Of a stretch of 64,000 nucleotides of DNA, positions 38,944 to 54,000 are shown piece after piece. The DNA comes from Vanessa cardui. Lineage: Eukaryota; Arthropoda; Insecta; Lepidoptera; Nymphalidae. The notes beneath the pieces are model-generated. The model was not told where the DNA came from, searched no databases, and saw nothing but the letters and a program-made list of their open reading frames with translations. The translations under genes were made by a program, and so were the position numbers. The first letter of the stretch is position 1. Every line of letters begins with the position of its first letter. The stretch lies in assembly GCF_905220365.1 (NCBI RefSeq), contig NC_061154.1, forward strand, positions 15,500,001-15,564,000. Reading direction: 5' to 3'.

Positions 38944-41895
38944 CTGTGGGGTGCTTCCTTAGATATTGTAGAACTGTGTAAAACATTTACGTAATTTGGC
39001 TTTAAAGATTAATGTGTGCTTAATACTTTGTAATAATTTATTTAATAAAAATAAATAAAATGTAAGTATTTAATGAATTAAAAGATAACATTTAGACATT
39101 ATTAGAAATATATAAAAATAAATGAATATTAAATAATTCGAATTGCAAGTTGACGTAGGTGACGTGCATAATACGTCATATTCTTATAGTGTAAATTATT
39201 TAGATGAAACGAAATTACTTGTTCGGAAAAATAATATTGATAATTTATATTATTATAGATATAAATTGGTTAAAAATAGATATAAAAATTATTATATTGA
39301 AATTTATTTTAAAGCTTCATTATGCAAATTTCAACATAAGTTGATTAGATCGATTTAACTACTTTCCGCGAAGAAAAGCCCTCGAGGCCATCTCCTTGCA
39401 GAGTTAAATACAATTAGTTTATTGATTATATAATACAATAAAAATACGTCAATTCAAATAACTCATTATCCATGAAAATTTAGTATTAAGATTTATTACG
39501 TAAAACCTAATATGTAAAGATTAACAAATAAAATACAATTTGTCAGTGATCTTTAGTCTTCCTCTTATATATAATTCAATAAAATTAAAATGTGTTTAAA
39601 TAAAATGTGCTTGCCACGAATGCTTTTGGGTCGTCATTTTATTAAAACAAAACTATATAGAGTCCAAACAAAAATCTTTCCAAAAATATCGGTAATATAT
39701 TCAGTTACTCGTCTGAATATTTAAACAAGTAGATAAAACCGCATATCTGTAAATACTAAGTTTATAAATATTCGTATAATTAACGTGAACCCAGGTAATT
39801 AATTAATAATACGCCTCTACGCAAACAGCCCACAAATCTTTTTATAGAGGACGAGTGCAAGAAAATAAAATGAATATTTTTACATTCGTTGTCCACACCA
39901 TCCTGAATGAAAATTGTCCATAATTGATAAAATGAACAAGTCTTTTATCGACCGTAATGGACAAAATCCATCAACAGTTGATTTCTGGCATAATTGGCTT
40001 ATGTTTTCATCGGTAAATGGAAATATCGGTAGGTCTAACGGGATGAAAATTTCACAGGATCTTTTTTTTGGCCGGACTTCGAAACTAAATAAGGATTTTT
40101 CAATATTTATAAACTTCACTCTAAAGTTAGAAATATGAGATATCTCTTAATTTTGAAATTGGCGATTTAGATTTAGTGGAGTTGGTGGGTGTTCGTGTAA
40201 AGCCTCCGATAGGAAACCCCATGGGTACCCGGCTAGTGAATAATAATAATGTATCTGGAGGATTGTCTAGGTGACCAATATTTGTATTTCTGACATGATA
40301 TTATGATTTTTTCGCATAAAATATACTTCCCTTAAAATTTCCTGTACGTCACAAAAGTTAAATTGACTTTAATTTATTCAAGCGTATATTTATTCGTAAA
40401 AAGTAAAATATTATTTCTTTATGCTAAAGTCGTGCCTCTTTTGCGTTTTATCTTTTGTTTTTCTTTTTTATTAGCACAATATCTTTGAAAATACATAGAA
40501 TATTTATTTGCGTAACATGGTAAGCTATTGAAAATTACTTAATGGGATCACGACATAACGGCGGTAATTAACAAGTTCAAAGGCTATTTGGCTTTATTGA
40601 AGTTCCATTGAAAGTGGCCCTCAAACAAATAGATTAATGAAATCTTTGTAAATTGCCGAGACAATAACGGGGAATTGTGCAATATTTTAAAATGCAGTTA
40701 GTCGAGGCTTAAATCTGTTTGACTTATTTTCCTTTCCACTTATTGAATTCGCATTGAATGGTTCTAAAAGAAAATAAATATCTCGACCCTGTAAACTCAT
40801 TGTTCCGTTCAATAAGCTGTTAATAGGTATTTTTTCCACAGCACGAACGTATTTCTGGTATTTTTTCTGTTTATTCAAAAACTTTGTTCTTATATTTTAA
40901 TTTGTTTCAAAGTTAAACGTTTTTTTTTGGAAATTGACAGAGAAAATGAGACATGTAAATTTTATTAATGGTTCTTTAAATGGTTAGATTGTATTAGTAG
41001 TAACTAGCAGGGCAAAATTTTACGAGGGCAAGATTTAAGTCGCATTAGTCCATTCCGGGACCCTAGATGTTGTGACCTTTTTTTCGACCAAGACCAAGAG
41101 AATCAAGTGTTTCACTTATGACATTCTTTTCGTACTATTCTAAATATGTAGCCCGCTGTATGGGAGGGGCACGAGGCTCATTAAACCACGATGCTGTGGA
41201 CGATGGTCCATGTAATCCATGCTAGGCAGCCGCCTCTGGTTGTTGTAGGTAAAAAGTCGAAAGTTACTGAAGATTTCAACAATAGCAATTTTAATAATTT
41301 ACTAGAAATAATATGTGATAGACAAGTTTTCACCGACAAGGCTATTTAAACGTAAGAAACACTTCAAATTACGTAAAATAAGAGCAAAAAATCTTTCAAA
41401 GTAGCATTGTAAGAAAGTAGAATAGAGATGTCGTTTTTCAATGAGTGAGTAACAACTATAGAAGGAATAACTTATATTATTTTACATTTCATCGAAAAAA
41501 GACTCAATAGAACATAATTTAACACAACCAGATTTTCTTGATATAAATCTGAAAAAAGTTTTTGGGCTAATTGCTTGCGTGAATTGTTATTTACTTTTTA
41601 AAATAATTTATGATCAAAAATCTATTTCTATAACATTAATCAGGTACATTTGGTGGTTTGTATTTAAAGCATATTATATTATAATTCGGGCGTTGATTTA
41701 ATAAAAAACGATGAAGTGATACATTATTGTTAAAACTACTATTTTAGTAGATTATAACGGCTACGAAGTCTTTAATACTATATACTCAGGTGTGTAATTT
41801 GCCGCTTAAAAAAAATTTTATGTTAGAATGAAATAAACGAAAGTTAAGATAAAATTGATTACTAATTTTATGGAATAAAAATAAAATCTGTTCAG

Positions 41896-42064
41896 GGTAC
41901 AAATACAAGCAACGGGCGTGGAGCTCATACGTCAACAGATGATGACATGGTAGATATAACACCTGGGCCGCATCGAGCGGCGGATACAAGTTCTACACCT
42001 ACCAACCACGGGACTTTCCAACTATACGAACACAGCGGTAGGAACAGCAACGCCAGCGCTAACT
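41896..42064 (+). CDS. Coding exon A of the CLC gene (long N-terminus)
   Basis: Acceptor CTGTTCAG before 41896 and donor GTAAGT after 42064. The open frame reads GTNTSNGRGAHTSTDDD, then MVDITPGPHRAADTSSTP, then QLYEHSGRNSNASAN, and ends in phase 1 (AAC T), the phase required by the exon at 43706. ATG 41947 (MVDITPG) is the likeliest start if the upstream exon is non-coding; the frame is open upstream, so an earlier start in another exon is possible. The residues are polar and cytosolic, as expected of a CLC N-terminal tail. Confidence 0.75.
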
Positions 42065-45000
42065 GTAAGTATTAGCAGATGTTACGATTGATTATAACAT
42101 AGACATATACATTAGTAGGCTAAGACAAGCACTATCAATTATTTATCTTTCCTTCTTTTGATATTAAAATATAAGAAGCTGGTTTTTGAACTGTGTTGTA
42201 CAAAATCATTAAACTAATTTGACTGTAACAAAGTATTTTTGTAATGTAAACTAACACTTATGTATATTATTTTAAACTAATTTAAAGTGTTAGTTTAGTC
42301 ACGGTTAAGTTTAAAGATTATGTACAATGGAATTAGCACATGTAGTTTCAATAAAAGTTGATTATTAGGCATATATGTATCTTCATAAATAGCTGCTATA
42401 TTAAAAATAATAAAATAAAATTACAAGTATTAATACAATTCATTATCAGGGTATTTTAATAATATTTATAAAAAATGTATACGGATTTATAAGTATTCTC
42501 TTAGTCAAATATATAGAAGTCTGAAACAGAAGCAAATTAAATGTTTTGTTTCTTATTTTTAAGCATTCATCGCTCAGTACTTCAGTTCGTCAGCCGGTAA
42601 GAGACCAGCCGGATAACTGTTAGTTCCACAAACTCACTACGAGTAAATGTAGTCATTCTCATATCTAGCTTATTAGTCCTGTTTGCTTTTGTGAAATACG
42701 TGATTTGTAGTACTTAAACTATTTCGAGTTATTCTTTAAAGCAAATTTAAAATATATTTATTGTTTTTATGGTCTGTTAATGCATCATGCCATTGAAAAG
42801 GATACAATCCACATTATTATTATTTATACCACGATTAGTAATAATAATTCATTTAAATATACATATATTGTCATATGTTAATTTGAATTGAAAATATGGG
42901 TAAAAATAATTGTTATTTCTATATGAATGACAAATTTTGAAATCATATCGATAAACAGTTTAAATGTTCATATCAACCAGATAAGATATTTGATATGTAA
43001 TTTAATTTAGTCGTGTGTGGCAATTAGTTCTTAGTTCTTGTGTGTTCATTAAATAAATGGATTCCTCAGTAGTAAACACAGAAACTGATGATACTGAACC
43101 ACTTGTCGCTGATGTAGGTAAAGTGAATACAATTACATAGAAGTAAATTTTTACTTAATTTAATGATTTAATCATTAATTTTATATTTTTATTAAGTGGC
43201 TATGAATTGTTGAAAACAAATAACGATTATAATGATAAGTTTTTCTTACAATATTAAATACAGAAATTGAAAACCTTACAATACCGAAAATAATTTCAAT
43301 GATCGTATAATGTATTAGAAAACACTTTTTATTTGTTCATATTAAACACACTTCACTTATTATATTTGCACGTATATCAAAAATCTGAATAAACAGAATG
43401 GTAGATTTTATTTTTTTAAGCATGGTAACCCCGGAATGTTTTTGACAGTTTGACATTTCGCTGATTGCTTGTACTCTCGTCATTCATCGAACACGACAGT
43501 ACTCTGGTTCATTTAATCTATACTTCCTCTAACAAAGCCTTATCTATTGCCTTATCTTTTTAAATAAACGTTTTATGTTATGTTTGAAACTAAGCGAAAC
43601 CCGTAAAAATATACAAGCGAAAAGCAATAATATGTCTTCCGCATTAAATAAAAAATATTGTGCCTTACGGTGAAACTTAAATTAAATTGTTAAACACATT
43701 TACAGGGGACGCCGTTATATTCTCCGGAATGCAAGGTATGTATTGTATTTTTTATATAAATTTATAGATTAATTTTTGTTAAAATCGAGGACGGAATTTT
43801 CAAAAATCCTAAGACTTAATAAACAGTTTAATAAACTTTTTAACAAAGTTACATATTAATCTAGAACGAATTTATACGTATAATATTGATGAAAAATTTA
43901 CATAAACTGCAAATTAAGTCCACTTTACGTTGTGAAAAATATGTTTTAAGATTTTTTTGAGAAGTTTAATGCCAATCTCAGACTCAAAATTCAAATGTAT
44001 ACTTTCTCTTTTGGAAACGACGATTAAATTGATGAAAAAAACAAATATTATTTTTAGAATGCTTTTGATACAAAATCTCAAATACAAACAATGTCTTAAT
44101 TATGTGCAAAAAATCTATTCATCTGTTTAAAATGTTTGTAATAAGGTCTTAAAAAATATACAATTTCATTTTTAAACAAACACTATAATTTCAGCGACAT
44201 CTAACAAAAGATATGTCTTTTTAGATACCTGTATTTCTTATCAAATATTAATCACAAAGGAAATTATCTATCAAAACTCGACAAAAACTAATGCAAACAA
44301 GTTTTTTGTTTAAATGTAAAATGATACGATGGAGACATTAAAAAAAAATTATTGAGGGGTTGGGGATACATCTGGTATCCGTATTACTATTTTAAATAAA
44401 TTATGTAAAAATAATACTAATATGTCAACGAGTGTTTATCAATAGTAATTATATACAATGAGAAAAACTATCGGCAGATATTTTGTGCTGTGTACTGTAA
44501 AAACTCCTGAAATGTGTTGTTTTTTCTGCCACTATGGAAATTCATACCTACTCACAACATGCAGTGTCATTCTTAATATTGGCAATTATTATAAAATAAA
44601 TATAATTAAATAATTAATTGAAAAAGACAAATTAATCTGTGTTACGTATGTTGAAATGTTATATTTGTTTTTGTTCTTTACTATTTTAAATTTTATATAA
44701 GGGTTTTGCTATCATCCTTTGATTTTGAATTAATTTTTGATAACACATATTCCTATACATTGCACCCATTATGTTGCAGTCAGTGAGACATAAAAATTAA
44801 TAAATAACCATTGCCTGTGTTCATACATGTAAACAAATGCATAGAATTATTAAATTGAAAATGACGAATACACAATTAGTTATTGTTCAATTAAAATCAA
44901 GGTTTTTATACATTTTATATTAGACAACCATGTTTTCCTTTTTGCTACAGGATACTTTTTGCATAAAATGTATGAAATCTTCCATATAACATTATTGAAA

Positions 45001-48000
45001 ATATTGATTCAGTCTTATGCAATTCACACAAATAAATTTAAATTTTGAAAGTTTATATCTGTGAATACAACCCGTCCAAAACAGATAATATAAGAACAAA
45101 ATAAATATATCTAACCTTCAAGAAGCTTCAACTTGCAGAACACTTTCGATGGCTTCAAATCTTTTTTTTTTTAATTAATTACTGATTCACTATTTAAATA
45201 TTATTGATAAATCATTAAAACTCATACACATTGACATGGCTCGGATTTGTATGGTAACATTAATTCGCGTCGTCATCACGTCATTTGCGTTTTTGTTAGT
45301 TACTTACTTTCATAATTTTTTTAGATATTTTCAGAGATTATATGCGATACATAAATAAATATTTTTTAATGTTTCCAAATTATAGGTTTTGTTTTACAAA
45401 AACGATTCGAATTCCAAAGTAATGTTCACACAGGTACAACACATCAGATAGGACGTTAAAGACTTTGAGTAAAGAAACATTTATTTTCTCACCATTGCTT
45501 CTACTTGTGTATGTATTATTTGAGATAAAAGAGATAGCAAATAAAAACTCATCGCGCATGATCGAAAATTGTTATGGCAATATTGAATATAAATCTAACA
45601 AAACGGCCGGGCGACCAGTCTCGGTCTTTTATTGTCGTCGAGATCGCTATGACGACATAACAACTGTTTGCTCTGAAAACTCGCAATCGCTAATAAAACC
45701 GATTGATATTAATTTACAAAATCTGTAACTTAATATAAAATTAATTCCGTTACGTTTTTAATGTAAATGAAATACAAATTTTCGATACGTTTTCGAATAT
45801 TTGCATTGCATTGCATTGCATCGGATGTTGCAGGCGACACAGACGATATCCCGGGGATCGGCCAGTACGATGATTTCCACACTATCGATTGGCAGCGGGA
45901 CATCGCGCGTGACCGGATGCGACACAGATACATTGTGAAGAAACGACAGGACTCTATATGGGATCTCATTAAAGTAATTAATATTGAGTGTTTAGCGGAA
46001 TTAGCGATGTTCTTGTTGCAAATTATTATAAAATTCGTAAGTTAATTGAAAGAAAACGTGAATATTCAGCGGCATGGTTGTTTGCGTTTAAATATTGATT
46101 TTTTTCCTTTCTCCACGTTATGATATTTCGTTTATATCGTTTCATGTTATGAGATTTGTTTCGTTGATTCGCTTTCGTATTATTATTTATTAAATGTAAC
46201 CTCAGTTATGTATATGGAATGTATGCTATAAAACTTGTACATCACGTCGTGTCTCTTCTCACTGAGTAAGTGGATGTGAATTATAATTTGTATAATAGGT
46301 CGAAATATTTATGACATATATTGTTGGATTCTGTGTTAGTGTTTTCTAAATTTAAAGTTAAATGTCTTGAAATCGTAATTACGGCATTTCATTCTATGAT
46401 TAATTTGTTAAAAATCCAGGGCGCTCACGACGCGTGGTCGGGATGGGTGTGCGTGCTCCTCGTCGGCGTCTGCACGGGCGTCGTGGCCGGTGTTATAGAC
46501 ATTGGGGCGTCATGGATGACGGACCTCAAGTTCGGCATCTGCCCGCAGGCGTTCTGGTTCAACAGGGAGCAGTGCTGCTGGTCCAACGATGAAATCACCT
46601 TCGATCATGGGAATTGTTCTGAGGTATGATGATCACATCTCTTCGATGCCTTTTATTGTATTTAAAGCCCATATCATTAACACAAATGGCTATTTTTAAT
46701 CCATGTACAGGTGTGTCTAGGGCGTGTCTCCGACATGGCGTACATTATTTTGTATGTCGGACATGTATAACGTTATAGTCTGCACATTTTTTTTTACAAT
46801 AAGCTCAGATTATAAAACAAAAAGCAGATGAGAAATTACATTATGGAGAAGCAACAAATACAAATTCCAGTAGTTCGTAACGACGCGTTTTTTGTTATTA
46901 CGTAAAAGTGCTATCACTTGAATTGTTAATTATTCGCGTTTTATTACGAGCCAAAAATATTAATACGATTTAATTGAAAGAATATATGTGTTGTTAAAGT
47001 GCAGCTGGAATATTAGCTTTTATCTAACGTGCAAAATGTATAAATGTCTCTTATCTCGTTGCTCCCATTGAAGTAATATCATTTTTTTTAATATGGACAC
47101 ACCCTTTTCCCTGGACAGTGGATGACCTGGCCTCAGCTGTTCGGCGAGTCTCGCGACGGGCCCGGAGCTTACATCATCAGCTACTTGTTCTACATCGTCT
47201 GGGCGCTGCTCTTCGCTGCTCTCTCAGCCTCCCTCGTCCGGATGTTCGCGCCCTACGCTTGCGGATCTGGTACTTTTTATATTATTTTTCAAACACGTGT
47301 ACTTGTGGCCGCTAGGTTTCTTTCTTTCTTTGTTTAAGAGTCGAGATGGCCCAGTAGTTAGAACGCGTGCATCTTAACCGATGATTGCGGGTTCAAACCC
47401 AGGCAAGCACCGCTGATTCATGTGCTTAATTTGCCTTTATAATTCATCTCGTGCTCAGCGGTGAAGGAAAACATCGTGAGGAAACCTGCATGTGACAAAT
47501 TTCATAGAAATTCTGCCAATGTGTATTCCACCAACCCGCATTGGAACAGCGTGGTGGAATATGTTCCAAACCTTCTCCTCAAAAAAAAGGGAGAGGAGGC
47601 CTTTAGCCCAGCAGTGGGAATTTACAGGCTGTTACTTTACTTTAGGTTTCTTTCGCGGGTTCTTCTCAAGTCAGGGTATTTTCTTTTCCGAACTGGTGGT
47701 AGTAATTTGTATGTCAATAAATACGTGTAATGCGACTATATAGAATAAATGAATTTGAGTTGGAGTTTGAATCTCTTTGAGTGATTCATAACATGTTATT
47801 TCATAGCATAGATACAAAACATTGTTTATACCATTATGAATGTCGCACTTATCGTTTCGAATTTATATTTAATCTGTAATATATCGTGTTACATCTTTAG
47901 TACGAATTGAATCGGACTGAGGAATGAGCAATGCGAACGTTACGTCATTCCAAGATGCTGTAACTTCTCACGTTCTAGGAGATTGCTACATTGTTTCGTT

Positions 48001-51000
48001 ATGATAAAACAAATTTATAATTATAGATACCTTTGCAATGACTCATGCATTGCAATGCAACCTGCCAAATTATGTTTTGCCGCTTCTGAGTCCACACTTG
48101 TATTCAGGACTACAATGACTTCATATTCTTGCGTACATTTGCTTAAAAATACAGTCTATTAGAACGCAAACCTTCACTGTCGGAAACTGAGTAAAGAAAC
48201 GAATTAACTGTTTGTGGACTTGGCGGCACATGTGACGTTTTATATATTTTCAGGTATACCCGAGATAAAGACCATTCTGAGTGGTTTCATCATTAGAGGA
48301 TACCTCGGCAAGTGGACGCTCATCATCAAGGTGGTCGGTCTTATTCTGTCCGTGTCATCCGGCTTGTCACTTGGGAAGGAGGGGCCCATGGTCCATATAG
48401 CGAGTTGCTTAGGTAAGTTTACCAAATGAAAAAAGATTATATTATAGTTAATATATGTACCTTAAAATGAATGGAAACGATACAATAAATGCTGGTTTTC
48501 TCCAGCATCGTTCCAACCACCATTTGAGATAATATCAATAAATCTTTCTTAGGGCAAGGTATCCGTTTCTATAATAAAATTCCGCAGATATTTTTAACTT
48601 TGCCGTCTCGTAAATTCAAATCGTTTATAAAAAATACATTGTTAAAAAAGGCGTATTATTCGATACGAGATTTTGTAGATGATAAAAAGGCGTGGAATTA
48701 ATACCTGTTGATTTCCACGCAGGATAAATCAATTTAAATAATTGCATTAACAAACATGACTGTATTTTTTTAAATGTTGAAAAAGAGTAACTACTGAGTT
48801 TCTTGCCGGTTCCGAACCGGTGGTAGCTTTACTTAATTGTTAAATGACGATTCAAAAGTGCTTGTAAAAGCCAACTTGAATAAAGTTTATATTTTGATTT
48901 TGAATGGTATTCGTTGGCCAGGTAACATCCTGTCCTACTTGTTCCCGAAGTACGGTCGGAATGAAGCGAAGAAACGCGAGATACTGTCCGCCGCCGCGGC
49001 TGCGGGCGTCTCCGTCGCCTTCGGAGCTCCCATTGGAGGAGTGCTCTTCAGTCTTGAAGAGGTACGTACTATATAGTATAGAACTCCCAACCCGAACCCA
49101 AAATCTATCAGAATCTATCAGCTCTTGGCGATAATCAAAAGTATATGTAACGACATCAAGAAAATACAGTATGACTATGTATTATTGATTACCCTCAGAA
49201 ATTTTAGAGTTATGATATACTCACGATCATCTCATTGTATACTGTAAAAAAAACGCACTCACAATCTTTATTCTATTTATTCTGCCCAGCACATATCGTC
49301 TACATCGCCAAACATTTAATATAGAGGTTTTTTGATTGCATGTAATATAAATTCCTTTACGAATTTAATGCGGAGTAACTTAAGCTACATCAACTTTTTT
49401 GTTAAATTCAAACACGGACGAAGACGCGGGCGCAGCTAATATATTTATATTGTATTGTAATCAAACAGTTTAACTTCGATAGATTATCATATTTTACGGT
49501 TCACAAAATTTCGACAGTTAAGAATCTGACGAGGTGACATATATTTTTTTTCATAGCATATTATTTTTAGTTAATTTTGTGGGAATATAAAAGAGCGACC
49601 TTTAGTACGAATTCGTGCTTGTTTGAATACAATTTTTCAACAAAGTCCTTTCTGATCATTTTATTTCGGTTGCTTTGCAATAAATTCCATTCATTTTTGG
49701 AAAGCCTACAAAATGGGCATGTTTTTAAAATAATATGTATGCCAAGTTCGTTGTTTTATTGTTGTTAAGGCAGTTTTGAGGAAAGAAAATCAAGAAAATA
49801 TTGAAATAATTTAGTTTTCAGTTTTAAATTTTTAAATTAGGACAGATAATTATTAAACATTGACAAATGTCCAGTGTTTAATCGTTTTTATAAAACAGAA
49901 GAAAAAAATTGATTTTAATTAATCCTTAATTTAAATACATTTATGAAGTTGCATTTTTGACACAATTTTGAAAAAAGCTAAAAAACGTGATAACTCAATA
50001 ATGGTTAATTTTTGCACCATGCATATGGGGGTTAAAATTATTGCAAATAGTCATCCCTATCACCTCCTAACGGATAGACGTCGAATTACTAATAGCCCTG
50101 TACATTAGAGGCATATTGATGGTAACTGATATATAATGTCCAGGTCTCATACTACTTCCCTCTGAAAACGTTATGGCGTTCGTTCTTCTGCGCGCTGATC
50201 GCAGCCTTCATCCTGCGCTCCATCAACCCCTTCGGCAACGAGCACTCCGTGTTGTTCTTCGTGGAGTACAACAAGCCCTGGATATTCTTCGAGCTCATAC
50301 CGTTTGTTGGCCTCGGTATCATAGGCGTGAGTAGAATTCTTTATTTATTTCAAACGGTTTTATATACTAATTTATACAGCTATTTAAAAAAAAAACATTG
50401 ATGTTGCCAGCTCTATTAAAAATACTATAGTCTGTTCGCGTTAAGAATGCAGTGAGTTGTCATTGTTTACCGGCCTGACTCCGCCCCCTTTGACCAATCA
50501 AATCTTATCGAATTACAAAGTCAAGTTCACATTTAATTAATTATTAACTGAGATTCGCAAACGATTGTATATAGTGTTAAGAATTTTGTTGATCAAACAC
50601 CCCGATTCGATTTTTTATTTTAATGTATATTTTTTAAATTAATTATACTTAGTCTTTAAAACAAATATAATTTGTTGGAATTTTAACACAAATATGCATA
50701 CACCTTCACCCTGCTGTTAAAAAAGATTTGATTGGTCAGGGGGCGGAGTAAAGCCTGTAAACAATGACAACTCACTGCATTGTTAACGTGAACAAACTAT
50801 AGTCGAGATTAAAAAGAATGTAATCAGAGTGTTTCCCCTTCCAAAATGAAGCTGACGCGTTGTTTCCAGGGCTGCATCGCTACCATATTCATAAAGGCGA
50901 ATATTTATTGGTGTCGCTACCGCAAGTATTCAAAGCTCGGCCAGTACCCGGTCACCGAAGTGCTGGTGGTAACATTGGTCACCGCTATCATCGCCTACCC

Positions 51001-54000
51001 CAACCCATACACGCGGATGAATACCAGCCAACTGATCTACTTACTGTTCAATCAGTGCGGAATATCAAACTCGGACCCGCTATGGTAATATATCATTGTA
51101 TTTATTAGCTAATCATAATATTTTTTCCATAACATAAATTTATTATCTGTTAAGGATTCCAGAACAATAATGGCACAAGAGTGTGTGATTACTTCGAACA
51201 AAGTTTAAATATGTCCGATTTTTGTCATGACTATATTCACAAAGGAGAATAGTGCTAATTGCACTAATGAGGTTGAATCAAAAAGTTCTTACAAGTCCGT
51301 ATATTATGTGTAATTTAGCAATATTTCTGGGAAGACATTTATTTTTAATGTTTGTGTAATTCTGTGGAGGTTTTATTGCATAGAGTCTGACGCAAACAAT
51401 TAATCATTGCTTTGTGCAAAGAGTTGGTAAAAACACAAAATATCGAGAAAAGCGAGTTACTTGTGGTAATACGGTATTTGTTTTGCAAATATAATGAAAT
51501 ATGCGGAAAAACATGTCTTGGAAATAATGGTTCTCCACAGGAGGTAAATTAGATTTGCTGTTCCCGCTGGCAATGTTACGTCCTGCGTGTTTTATGAAAT
51601 CGAAAGCACCCGCTTTCACATAAAACACGGAGGCTGTGGCATTGATTGCACGTCAGAAGAACAGAAGATTATTATTGAACGCGATTTGGTGTATCTTTCT
51701 AAATTCGCCAACATGATGTTTTAGTTTTCAGAATTATAATACTTTTAGAAACGAGTGTTGGAAAGAATGGATCGCCCAATCAGAATCATTTCAGTTGGTG
51801 TTCCCGTTGGCAATGCTACGGCCTGCGTGTTTTATGAAATCGAAAGCACCCGCTTTCACATAAAACACGGAGGCTGTGGCATTGATTGCACATCAGAAGA
51901 CCAGAAGATTATTAATGAACGCGATTATATTAAAACTGAAAAAAAAAACGTTGATTATACTTTTTTTAAAAATAGTATCTGTAAGAATGCCGTTACGAAG
52001 TATTTGTATCTGGATAAAATGTACATGTATGTTATTTATATCTAACTACCTCCACAATAGTTTGAGTTTGCGTAGTGTCTTCATGTACCTACTTGTGATT
52101 TTAGATGAGCCTGCATGTTTTTACTTTCAGGAGACATTAAACCCATGATTTGAGGATTACCCTTATTTTGGAAATATGTCTTTAAAGGGATGGTCCTCCT
52201 CTTGAGGAAATATACTCGATATTTCCTCAAGAGGAGGACCATGTTCCCACTAGCAATGCTACGGCCTGCGTGTTTTATGAAATCGAAAGCACCCGCTTTC
52301 ACATAAAACACGGAGGCTGTGGCATTGATTGTACGTCAGAAGACCAGAAGATTATTACTGCTTGCTATCATACTGAAACTGGAAAACTGCTATTGGGCAA
52401 ACTATTTTTCTTTTCTTATACAGTATTGATATAATCTGTACATTTGTGTGGTATTGTATTTCTCGTTAAAATATAAATGTAGGATTTTTCTTAATCAATT
52501 CTTAGAGTGTTGTCTGTTTTCGCGTTGTATCTTTCTGTGCTTGTTAATTTAGACGTGTCTACATGTTTTCACTTCCAGGCGAGATCACGTCCAAAATTTG
52601 AGGAATACAGGTATTTTAGAAACATAGCTTGGTAAGGATGGTCACCCTCCTGAGAACATTTGGAGTTCCTGCTTCCTCTAGCAATGCTACGGCCTGCGTG
52701 TTTTATGAAATCGAAAGCACCTGCTTTCACATAAAACACGGAGGCTGTGACATTGATTGCACGTCAGAAGAACAGAAGATTATTATTGAACTCTGTCATA
52801 CTAAAAATGGAACACTTAGTGGGCGTCCTTTTTCCATTCTCTTATAGTATTGACATATTATATGCATCCGATTACGGCGTTTGTATCAGAGTGAAATTTA
52901 CGTGTTGATCATTTTAAATAAAGTTCACATTGTGTCCGTGCTCTTGGTGTATCTTTCTATATTCGCCAACATGATGTTTTAGATTTCAGGATTATAATTA
53001 TCTTAGAAACGTGCGTTGAAAAGAATGGATCGCCCAATCGGATTCATTTCAGTCGCTGTTCCCGTTGGCAATGTGACGGCCTACGTGTTTTATGAAATCG
53101 AAAGCACCCGCTTTCACATAAAACACGGAGGCTGTGGCATTGATTGCACGTCAAGAGAACGAGAGATTATTTCAGTCCATTATACTAAAACTGGTACATT
53201 ATCAGTGGGATTCTTTTTTAATTTTCATATAATATCGGTATAGAAATATGTATATGTGTTTTTTTTACTAAACATCACATTGTGTTCGAGCCCTGAGTGT
53301 ATCTTTCTTTGCTGGTGTATTTTGGATATTTCTGCTTTTTTTATGTCATGATATCCAAAATTTCACAGTTACAAGTTATTTAAAAACGTGCGTCATTAAT
53401 GTCGATTCCGTAACTGTAGGATATAGAATGTCTTCGAAAGGATGGTTTTCTCCGTGAACAAATGTCGAGTTGCTGCTTCCACTGCCAGTGTTACGTCCTG
53501 CGTGTTTTATGAAATCGAAAGCACCCGCTTTCACATAAAACACGGAGGCTGTGACATTGATTATTCGCCAGGAAATTATTGAACCATTTCACAAAATATA
53601 TGTATTTCTGAATCGTGGAAAACTGTCATTTTGTCTGTTCTTTATAACTTGAATGTAATATTCGTGTTTACGTGCGGTTATTTAGTATAAATGTCCGTGT
53701 AGAATATATTTTTTAAAAAGCTCTACGTACGTGTTCGTTCTCTTGGTGTATTTTTCTACGCTTGAGTGTTTAAGTGGTGGTTCACGCTTTTATTTATAAT
53801 CAACAGGAGATCCAAAATTTCAGGTTAAAAATTATTTTGGAAACGTAGGTATTCAATATCAATTCCGAAGCTAACCGACTTTCCATGGCTTGGCAAGAAT
53901 GGTCTGCTTCGTGAGGAAATTTCAAGTGGCTATTCCCGCTGGCAATGCTACGGCCTGCGTGTTTTATGAAATCGAAAGCACCCGCTTTCACATAAAACAC

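Noticed and set aside
47122..47337. Independent ORF reading MTWPQLFGESRDG
   Set aside because: It is the CLC exon 47119-47269 read through its donor site.
47344..47412. A genuine tRNA gene
   Set aside because: A and B boxes are present but the sequence continues into the SINE body and does not form a clean cloverleaf; it is the tRNA-derived head.
47461..47743. Plus-strand ORFs in the SINE
   Set aside because: They lie within the SINE body and its flank; no protein similarity expected.
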